Origin: Cellulomonadaceae bacterium
GTDB lineage: Bacteria > Actinomycetota > Actinomycetes > Actinomycetales > Cellulomonadaceae
Length of the DNA stretch: 11,482 nt
Direction of reading: 5' to 3'
NCBI GenBank assembly: GCA_031283115.1
Contig: JAITCK010000237.1
Coordinates: 1 to 11,482, forward strand
Shown: positions 1-6,962 of the stretch, in pieces
How positions within the stretch are numbered: position 1 is the stretch's first letter
How the letters are laid out: each line of letters starts with the position of its first letter
Translations under genes and position numbers: made by a program
The notes under the pieces: model-generated
Databases searched by the model: none
What the model saw: the letters and a program-made list of their open reading frames with translations, nothing else
Told to the model about the DNA's origin: nothing

Positions 1-1716
<1,716 letters not shown>

Positions 1717-1821
1717 TTAGGGGAAGATGGAGTGTTTGCGTGACCTTGCCCGGCCATTCGTTTTATGGCCTGTCATCCACTGTCCGTTGCCCACACCACT
1801 GCAAGGGGGTGCATCCGCACC

Positions 1822-3174
1822 ATGCCGCCCGTCACCACGGAAATCCCTAACGTCGCCCTGCGCGCCCTCATCGAACGCAGCGACTATGTGGCCGCCCAAG
1901 AATGGCTTGAAGAACGCCCCGTGTGGGAGGTGGCCGACTCTCTCGACCGGATGGACGGGGTAGACGCTGGCATCGCCTTCCGCCTCCTGGCTGGCGACCG
2001 CGCCCTGGACGTGTTCGAAGAACTCGACGCCGCCACTCAAGAGGCCGTGCTCGACGTGATGCGTGGCAACGAGTTCCGCGACTTTGTTGACGCTTTAGAC
2101 CCGGACGACCGGGCCCGCATGGTGGGCGAACTGCCTGCCACCGTCGCCCAGCGTGTGCTGGCTGGCCTGTCACCGGAAGAACGGGCCATGACGGCCACCC
2201 TGCTGGGCTACCCGGAAGAGTCTGCTGGCCGCTACATGACCCCCGAGGTGGTTCGCCTCAAACGGACGATGACCGTGGGGGAAGCCCTCGCCCACGTTCG
2301 TCTTTTTGGCCCCGACGCCGACACCATCTACACCCTTCCTGTGGTGGACAAGCAGCGGCATCTGGTGGGCCTGGTTGACTTGGGTGAACTGGTGTTGGCT
2401 AACCCGGATTCCCCTGTCACCGACCTTATTGTCACCGAGCCGCCCCGCGTCCACGCCACCGAACCTGCCGAAGTTGCGGCCCGTCTCATGGCCGACTCCA
2501 ACCTGGTTGACCTGCCCGTGGTGGACGCTGCCGACCGCCTGGTTGGCCTGCTCACCTTCGATGACGCCGACGAGGTGATTGAGGAAGCCGATTCTGAGGA
2601 TGCCGCCCACCAGGGTGGATCTTCTCCCTGGTCTGGTCACTACATGGCTGTATCTGTGCTGCACATGGCCCGGGCCCGGGTCATCTGGCTGGTGCTGCTG
2701 CTGGCTGTTTCCCTGTTGACTGTCACGGTGGGCTACCACTTTGAAGAGGCGTTGGAGAAGGTGGCTGCTTTGGCTATCTTTATTCCTCTGCTCATCGGCA
2801 CGGGCGGCAAGGTGGGCACACAGGCGTCGAGCGCCTGTGTGCGTGCCCTGGCTATTGGCGAGGTTCGGCCTTCTGACGCGGTGAAGGTGCTCTGGCGTGA
2901 AGCTCGCACCGGTCTGCTGCTGGGCGCTGGCCTGGGCTTGCTGGCTATCGGCGCCGGCATTATTTTCGCCGATGCCTCCGTGGCTATTGTCGTCGGCATT
3001 TCCTTGCTTATCATCTGCCTGTTGGGTGCCTTGGTGGGTGGCTTGTCTCCGCTGGCCGCTAAAAAGTTGGGCATCGACCCGGCCCTGGTGTCCGCCCCCG
3101 TGGTGACCACCATCGTCGACGTCCTGGGCCTCATCATCTACTTCCTAGTGGCCAGCCTCGTTCTCGGCCTCTAG
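1822..3174 (+). CDS. mgtE: Magnesium transporter MgtE
   Basis: Gated Mg2+ channel/transporter of the inner membrane, 450 residues, the usual length for the family. The order is an acidic helical MgtE N domain (about 20-130), a CBS pair (about 139-258, starting at MTPEVV and MTVGEA) that senses cytoplasmic Mg2+, a connecting helix, then a membrane domain from about residue 280 with roughly five hydrophobic helices. D433 in TTIVDVLGLIIYF fits the conserved pore Asp of the last helix. The motif usually written GNxGxQ reads GGKVGTQ here, with Lys at 330. I chose ATG 1822, with AAGGGGG at 1803-1809 about 12 nt upstream. The upstream ATG at 1765 adds 19 residues that do not resemble the family and has no ribosome site. 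No Mg2+ riboswitch (M-box) is evident. Its neighbour katG is divergent and unrelated in function. Confidence 0.95.
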   Translation: MPPVTTEIPNVALRALIERSDYVAAQEWLEERPVWEVADSLDRMDGVDAGIAFRLLAGDRALDVFEELDAATQEAVLDVMRGNEFRDFVDALDPDDRARMVGELPATVAQRVLAGLSPEERAMTATLLGYPEESAGRYMTPEVVRLKRTMTVGEALAHVRLFGPDADTIYTLPVVDKQRHLVGLVDLGELVLANPDSPVTDLIVTEPPRVHATEPAEVAARLMADSNLVDLPVVDAADRLVGLLTFDDADEVIEEADSEDAAHQGGSSPWSGHYMAVSVLHMARARVIWLVLLLAVSLLTVTVGYHFEEALEKVAALAIFIPLLIGTGGKVGTQASSACVRALAIGEVRPSDAVKVLWREARTGLLLGAGLGLLAIGAGIIFADASVAIVVGISLLIICLLGALVGGLSPLAAKKLGIDPALVSAPVVTTIVDVLGLIIYFLVASLVLGL

Positions 3175-3189
3175 GGCGAAAGCCAGCAT

Positions 3190-4587
3190 TTACTGCGCCA
3201 TGTCGACAAAGCGGGAGTAGTGGCCTTGGAAGGCGACGGTGATGGTGTCGGTGGGTCCGTTACGGTGCTTGGCGACTATCAGGTCTGCTTCGCCTGCCCG
3301 GGGTGATTCTTTTTCGTAGGCGTCTTCACGGTGAAGCAAGATCACCACGTCGGCGTCCTGCTCAATAGACCCGGATTCACGCAGGTCAGACATCATGGGT
3401 TTTTTGTCGCCGCGCTGTTCTGGGCCACGGTTGAGCTGGGAGAGGGCGATGACGGGCACTTCGAGTTCTTTGGCCAAGAGTTTGAGGGCGCGGGAGAACT
3501 CGGAGACTTCTTGTTGCCGGGATTCCACCCGTTTGCCGGAGCTCATCAACTGGAGGTAGTCGATGACCACCAGTTTGAGGTCGTGGCGTTGTTTGAGGCG
3601 GCGGGCTTTGGCGCGAATCTCCATGAGGGACATGTTGGGCGAGTCGTCGATGAAGAGGGGGGCTTCGCTGATTTTGCCCATGACGCCTGCGAGTTTCTGC
3701 CAGTCTTCGGCTGCCATGTTGCCGGATCGCATCTTCTGCAAGGCCACTTTGGCTTCAGCGGACAGCAGGCGCATGGTGATTTCGTTGCGGGACATTTCCA
3801 GGGAGAACACCACGGAGGTCATACCGTGTTTGATGGAGGCTGACCTAGCGAAGTCGATAGCTAGGGTCGATTTTCCGATGGCAGGTCGGGCGGCGATGAT
3901 GACCATCTGGCCGGGGTGGAGGCCGTTGGTGAGTCGGTCGAGGCCGTTGAAGCCGGTGGGGACGCCCACCATGCCTGCGTCCCGGTTTCCGGCCGCTTCG
4001 ATTTCGTCCATGGTTCCGCCGATGATGTCGGCTACGGGCAGGTAGTCTTCGGAGGCCCGACGTTCTGTGACGGCATACACTTCGGCTTGCGCGTTATTGA
4101 CGATGTCGTCTACGTCGCCGCCGTCGGTGGCGTAGCCCAGTTGAACGATTTTGGTGCCCGCTTCAACAAGTTTGCGCAGTACGGCCCGTTCTCGAACAAT
4201 GCGGGCGTAGTAGCCGGCGTTGGCTGCGGTGGGTACACCGGCCATGAGGTCGTGGAGGTAGGGGGCGCCGCCGATGCGGGACAGTTCGCCGCGTTTGTTG
4301 AGTTCCGCAGACACGGTGATGGCGTCGGCGGGTTCGCCGCGACCGTAGAGGTCGATGATGGCGTCATAGATTTGTTCGTGGGCGGGCTTGTAGAAGTCGT
4401 TGCCGCGGATGGCTTCTACAACGTCTGCGATGGCGTCTTTGGACAGCAACATGCCACCCAGCACGGACATTTCTGCGCCGAGGTCTTGTGGGGGGGTGCG
4501 GTCGAAGTTTCCGTAACTGCTGCTGCCAGCAAAAGCGTTGTCCACTGTTGTGGAAATGTCACTGGATACGTATCCGTCGTCGACCAT
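3190..4587 (-). CDS. dnaB: Replicative DNA helicase DnaB
   Basis: Hexameric 5'-3' helicase that unwinds the replication fork and recruits primase. At 465 residues it is full length and has no intein, unlike several mycobacterial dnaB genes. The N-terminal primase-interaction domain begins at the typical FDRTPPQDL and SVLGGMLLSKDAIADV segment (about residues 29-55). The RecA-like ATPase domain follows, with Walker A ARPAIGKST (K239) and Walker B LVVIDYLQLM (D343), then SQLNRGPEQR, DLRESGSIEQDADV and the C-terminal AKHRNGPT. The Walker A loop has Ala where Gly is common (ARPGVGKS). ATG 4587 is the furthest possible start because the codon immediately before it is TAA. There is no Shine-Dalgarno sequence, and a promoter-like pair ends 7 nt before the ATG, suggesting a leaderless mRNA. 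The gene lies downstream of the rpsF operon on the same strand, across a terminator, and converges on mgtE. Confidence 0.97.
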   Translation of the reverse strand: MVDDGYVSSDISTTVDNAFAGSSSYGNFDRTPPQDLGAEMSVLGGMLLSKDAIADVVEAIRGNDFYKPAHEQIYDAIIDLYGRGEPADAITVSAELNKRGELSRIGGAPYLHDLMAGVPTAANAGYYARIVRERAVLRKLVEAGTKIVQLGYATDGGDVDDIVNNAQAEVYAVTERRASEDYLPVADIIGGTMDEIEAAGNRDAGMVGVPTGFNGLDRLTNGLHPGQMVIIAARPAIGKSTLAIDFARSASIKHGMTSVVFSLEMSRNEITMRLLSAEAKVALQKMRSGNMAAEDWQKLAGVMGKISEAPLFIDDSPNMSLMEIRAKARRLKQRHDLKLVVIDYLQLMSSGKRVESRQQEVSEFSRALKLLAKELEVPVIALSQLNRGPEQRGDKKPMMSDLRESGSIEQDADVVILLHREDAYEKESPRAGEADLIVAKHRNGPTDTITVAFQGHYSRFVDMAQ

Positions 4588-4594
4588 TTACGTG

Positions 4595-4623
4595 AGCGTA
4601 GACAGGTTTTTTCCCCTGCGCAA
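4595..4623 (-). promoter_or_regulatory. Candidate dnaB promoter giving a leaderless transcript
   Basis: On the minus strand TTGCGC (4618-4623), a 17-base spacer and TACGCT (4595-4600) form a -35/-10 pair matching the actinobacterial TTGnnn / TAnnnT pattern. The -10 ends 7 bases before the dnaB ATG, so the predicted first nucleotide is at or next to the A of the start codon. This agrees with the lack of any ribosome-binding site. The pair is seen in the sequence; its activity is inferred. Confidence 0.45.
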
Positions 4624-4630
4624 AGCACCC

Positions 4631-4781
4631 TGTGGACGTGTCTGTGGGCAACCTGTGGATAGCGAGCGCTTGTCGGTGCACAAGACGTGGACAAGCCTGT
4701 GGATTGTTGGCGTGTTTCTCCGAAAACTCGTCCACACCCCTACTTTGACCTGGATAAACACCATCGACACCCTGTGCATAA
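4631..4781 (-). promoter_or_regulatory. Cluster of DnaA-box-like 9-mers upstream of dnaB
   Basis: Against TTATCCACA/TTGTCCACA, the minus strand shows ACGTCCACA (4631-4639), TTGCCCACA (4643-4651), CTATCCACA (4654-4662), TTGTCCACG (4686-4694), CAATCCACA (4698-4706), TTATCCAGG (4749-4757) and TTATGCACA (4773-4781). The plus strand has TCGTCCACA (4728-4736). Most differ from consensus at one or two positions, and seven of eight share one orientation. Several neighbours are 11-12 bp apart, close to one helical turn. The segment 4741-4810 is visibly richer in A/T than its surroundings. The first box lies 8 bp from the candidate dnaB -35. The cluster may be a DnaA-controlled dnaB promoter, a DnaA-titration site, or part of an origin. 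dnaA and dnaN, the usual oriC neighbours, are not in the window. Confidence 0.6.
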
Positions 4782-4830
4782 AAACTTGTGCGCAACACAA
4801 CCATTGTGCTGTCGTCAGATGATGCTGGAA

Positions 4831-4874
4831 CGAAAAACAGCGGCTGTTTCGCTCATCGAGCGAAACAGCCGCTG
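4831..4874 (-). terminator. Rho-independent terminator of the rpsF-ssb-rpsR-rplI operon
   Basis: A perfect 17-bp inverted repeat (4838-4854 with 4858-4874) closes a three-base loop. On the minus strand it is followed at once by TTTTTCG. It lies 93 bases beyond the rplI stop and before the DnaA-box region, so it should insulate dnaB from the ribosomal-protein operon. No T-run follows on the plus strand, so it is directional. Confidence 0.9.
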
Positions 4875-4901
4875 AAGCACCGCAGGTATTCAATGCAAGC
4901 C

Positions 4902-4954
4902 GTCAACGCCCCGGTGGGGCGTTGACCAAGGCGCGCAGGCAGCCGTCAGGCTGC
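4902..4954. repeat. Two extra hairpins between rplI and its terminator
   Basis: A perfect 11-bp inverted repeat (GTCAACGCCCC at 4902-4912 with its complement at 4916-4926, loop GGT) and a 6-bp one (GCAGCC at 4939-4944 with GGCTGC at 4949-4954) precede the terminator hairpin. Neither has a following T-run on either strand, so neither is a canonical terminator. They may protect the 3' end of the mRNA or act as a back-up stop. With the terminator and the DnaA-box cluster, they account for the 379-base gap between rplI and dnaB, which holds no gene. Confidence 0.6.
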
Positions 4955-4966
4955 ACATAACCAGCC

Positions 4967-5416
4967 TCAGCCAGCGATCACGCTGACGTTGAGGTTGGCG
5001 GACACCTCGGGGTGGAGGCGCACGGAGACGGTGTAGTCACCGGTGGTCTTGATCGGCTGGGCGATCTCGATCTTGCGCTTGTCCACGGTGGGGCCACCGG
5101 CAGCCTTGACGGCGTCGGCGATTTCAGCACCGGTGACGGCGCCGAAGAGACGGCCAGCAGGGCCAGCGTGAGCGGTGACGGTCACACCGGAGGCTTTGAG
5201 GGACTCGGCGGCAGCCTGGGCGTCAGCCAGCGAAGCGATTTCGCGGGCCTTGCGGGCTTTACGGATAGCAGAAACCTGCTTTTCGAAGCCCTTGGTCCAG
5301 GGGGTGGCCAGGTTGCGGGGGATGAGGTAGTTGCGGGCGTACCCGGACTTGACCTCGACGATGTCGCCGGGTTCACCGAGACCGGTGACCTCGTGGGTGA
5401 GGATCAGTTTTGCCAT
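4967..5416 (-). CDS. rplI: 50S ribosomal protein L9 (bL9)
   Basis: Large-subunit protein that binds 23S rRNA near the L1 stalk. At 149 residues it is of normal length. The N-terminal RNA-binding lobe shows the family signature [22 protein letters not shown] with the usual [10 protein letters not shown] basic connecting helix ([19 protein letters not shown]) leads to the C-terminal lobe with GRLFGAVT and IKTTGDYTV. It is the last gene of the rpsF operon, 24 bases after rpsR, and is followed by hairpins and a terminator. An AGGT eight bases before the ATG, with an AAAGGA further out, is only a moderate ribosome site. Confidence 0.97.
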   Translation of the reverse strand: MAKLILTHEVTGLGEPGDIVEVKSGYARNYLIPRNLATPWTKGFEKQVSAIRKARKAREIASLADAQAAAESLKASGVTVTAHAGPAGRLFGAVTGAEIADAVKAAGGPTVDKRKIEIAQPIKTTGDYTVSVRLHPEVSANLNVSVIAG

Positions 5417-5440
5417 GATGGTTTACCTGGATCCTTTCTG

Positions 5441-5686
5441 TCAGCGAGCCGACGACGAGTAGGGAAGAAGAGCCATTTCGCGGGCGTTTTTCACGGCGCG
5501 GGCGATGAGACGCTGCTCCTGAACAGAGACACCGGTCACGCGGCGGGCACGGATCTTTCCGCGGTCGGAAATGAACTTGCGGAGAAGAGCGGTGTCCTTG
5601 TAGTCGATTGTTTCGACCTTGGCCGTCTTCAGGGGGTTGTTCTTCTTCTTGATGGGCTTGTTGGTGCGCACCATTGGCCTTGCCAT
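5441..5686 (-). CDS. rpsR: 30S ribosomal protein S18 (bS18), cysteine-free form
   Basis: Small-subunit protein that pairs with S6 on the platform of the 30S subunit. It has 81 residues, with the family core [22 protein letters not shown] followed by [12 protein letters not shown] and the near-terminal [11 protein letters not shown]. The frame stays open far upstream, but ATG 5686 is chosen because AAGGAG lies seven bases before it and the protein then has the expected length. The protein contains no cysteine, so it is the zinc-independent version of S18, although it sits in the housekeeping operon. It lies 34 bases after ssb and 24 before rplI. Confidence 0.96.
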   Translation of the reverse strand: MARPMVRTNKPIKKKNNPLKTAKVETIDYKDTALLRKFISDRGKIRARRVTGVSVQEQRLIARAVKNAREMALLPYSSSAR

Positions 5687-5720
5687 GGCGTTACTCCTTG
5701 CTAAAAGTGGTGTTCTGGGA

Positions 5721-6275
5721 CTAGAACGGAGGCTCGTCCGCGAACCCGCCACCCGCTGTTGCAGGCCCGGCTTGGGCCCAGGGGTCGTTGGCGGGCGCGG
5801 CAGCGCCACCGGAGAATCCACTACCTCCACCTGCTGCGAAACCGCCGCCGCCAGCGTTCTGCTGGAAGCCTCCGGCGTTTCCGCCACCAAAGCCGCCTGC
5901 ACCACCGGAACGGGGGATGCGGGTAACCGATGCTTTCGCGTAGCGAAGCGACGGGCCTACCTCATCGACTTGAAGTTCGATGGAGGTTCGCTTTTCGCCC
6001 TGCTGCGTCTCATAGGAGCGCTGCGTGAGGCGGCCTTGGACCATGACGCGCATGCCCTTGGTCAGCGATTCGGCAACATTTTCTGCGGCTTCACGCCACA
6101 CCGAACAGCGCAGGAAGAGGGCTTCGCCGTCTTTCCACTCGTTGGTGTTGCGGTCAAAGGAACGCGGGGTTGAGGCGACAGTGAACGACGCCACAGCAGC
6201 ACCCCCCGAGGTGAACCTCAGTTCGGGGTCTGCAGTGAGGTTTCCCACTACCGTGATGACAGTTTCGCCAGCCAT
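5721..6275 (-). CDS. ssb: Single-stranded DNA-binding protein SSB
   Basis: Essential homotetrameric protein that coats single-stranded DNA in replication, repair and recombination. The 184 residues comprise an N-terminal OB fold (about 1-120, beginning [19 protein letters not shown] and including [18 protein letters not shown] and [13 protein letters not shown]), a Gly-rich low-complexity linker (about 122-170) and the acidic tip DEPPF that docks partner proteins. AAAGGAGC six bases before the ATG fixes the start. The 171 bases between rpsF and ssb show no terminator and only a 5-bp hairpin around 6347-6361, so ssb is probably co-transcribed from the rpsF promoter. A second, unrecognised promoter in that gap is possible. 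Confidence 0.97.
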   Translation of the reverse strand: MAGETVITVVGNLTADPELRFTSGGAAVASFTVASTPRSFDRNTNEWKDGEALFLRCSVWREAAENVAESLTKGMRVMVQGRLTQRSYETQQGEKRTSIELQVDEVGPSLRYAKASVTRIPRSGGAGGFGGGNAGGFQQNAGGGGFAAGGGSGFSGGAAAPANDPWAQAGPATAGGGFADEPPF

Positions 6276-6446
6276 TGTTGCTCCTTTGACAGTTCTTCGA
6301 TGTGAAATCTTGTGGGCCTATCCCATCACTTGCCTGAGACATTGCGGGTGCGACAGGCGCACAGCGCATAGATCAGGCGCGTATCAGGTGGCTAAGAGTT
6401 CACTACAAGAGGTGTGTCAGTGAAGGTTGTGTGTGGATGTTGAGGT

Positions 6447-6737
6447 TCAGGAGGCGTCGGTGCGCAAAATCTTGGTGCGCAGAACGGTCTCGTTGAGGGA
6501 GAGCTGGCGGTCCAGCTCTTTGGCCGTGGCCGGGGTTGCCGTGAAGTTGACGACGGCGTAGATGCCTTCGGACTTCTTGTTGATGTCAAACTGCATCCGG
6601 CGGCGGCCCCAGACATCCACCTTGTCGACGGTGCCTTGCTCGGCCGGTACAACGGCGAGAAGTTTGTCGAGCTGTGTGGGAACGGTACGTTCCTCGACCT
6701 CCGGGTCCAGGATCACCATCAGTTCGTACTGACGCAT
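6447..6737 (-). CDS. rpsF: 30S ribosomal protein S6 (bS6)
   Basis: Small-subunit protein, partner of S18 on the 30S platform. It has 96 residues, beginning [16 protein letters not shown], with the conserved [21 protein letters not shown] segment and the C-terminal [19 protein letters not shown] 6737 is chosen: AGGAGGT lies 10 bases upstream, and the in-frame GTG at 6749 falls inside that ribosome site. It is the first gene of rpsF-ssb-rpsR-rplI. The mRNA leader is unusually structured and could mask the Shine-Dalgarno sequence; rpsF leaders bound by S6:S18 are known in many bacteria. Confidence 0.97.
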   Translation of the reverse strand: MRQYELMVILDPEVEERTVPTQLDKLLAVVPAEQGTVDKVDVWGRRRMQFDINKKSEGIYAVVNFTATPATAKELDRQLSLNETVLRTKILRTDAS

Positions 6738-6748
6738 GTTTCTACCCA

Positions 6749-6840
6749 CCTCCTCTGGTCTCAGCGGTCACGGACTGTCCGTGACAGGAGGGTGTTCACT
6801 GCGTGTGTGCGACGACCGGCAGCCAGATGGCGGCCTGTCG
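6749..6840 (-). promoter_or_regulatory. Structured rpsF leader with anti-Shine-Dalgarno pairing
   Basis: Reading the minus strand 5' to 3', an imperfect hairpin spans 6840-6813 (CGAC/GTCG, GGC/GCC and GCCA/TGGC with two mismatches). CCTCCT follows at 6791-6786, then a perfect 19-base palindrome, arm GTCACGGAC, at 6785-6767. After 12 bases comes AGGAGG at 6754-6749, the rpsF ribosome site. CCTCCT is exactly complementary to AGGAGG and flanks the palindrome, so the RNA could fold into a two-tier stem hiding the start signal. Autoregulatory rpsF leaders recognised by S6:S18 are known. Membership of that class is inference, though CCG triplets are present. Confidence 0.5.
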
Positions 6841-6856
6841 ACAGGCACGGCGGGTT

Positions 6857-6884
6857 AGTCTACCCGATCAACAAGACTGCTCAA
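6857..6884 (-). promoter_or_regulatory. Candidate promoter of the rpsF operon
   Basis: On the minus strand TTGAGC (6879-6884), a 16-base spacer and TAGACT (6857-6862) each match the -35/-10 consensus at four of six positions. It lies just past the PBP terminator and would start the mRNA near 6850, giving a leader of about 110 bases. The -10 lies within a small inverted repeat (CGGGT at 6851-6855 with ACCCG at 6862-6866). Confidence 0.45.
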
Positions 6885-6930
6885 AACGATGATTCCCAGC
6901 GAAACGCCTGTGTCTCGCTGGGAATCATCG
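6883..6930 (-). terminator. Rho-independent terminator after the PBP gene
   Basis: A perfect 16-bp inverted repeat (6887-6902 with 6915-6930) closes a 12-base loop. On the minus strand it is followed by TTTTGAG. It lies 33 bases after the PBP stop and separates that gene from the rpsF operon. The -35 of the candidate rpsF promoter begins within the T-run, so the two signals are packed together. Confidence 0.85.
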
Positions 6931-6962
6931 GGCATAACGAACCGTCAGCCTGCACTCGCCCG

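Noticed and set aside
3190..4587. Intein in dnaB
   Set aside because: Actinobacterial dnaB often hosts inteins, but Walker A, Walker B and the following motifs are continuous and the protein has normal length.
3916..4662. Long plus-strand open frame antisense to dnaB (with another at 3331-3843)
   Set aside because: It is an opposite-strand shadow of a clearly conserved DnaB reading frame in GC-rich DNA. It is Gly/Val-rich, has no recognisable family and no ribosome site.
4538..4893. Small open frames on both strands in the rplI-dnaB gap
   Set aside because: They are low-complexity translations of DnaA boxes and hairpins, without ribosome sites or family resemblance.
4588..4966. Full chromosomal oriC
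   Set aside because: The DnaA boxes are suggestive, but dnaA, dnaN and rpmH are absent from the window and no GC-skew data are available. I report a cluster, not an origin.
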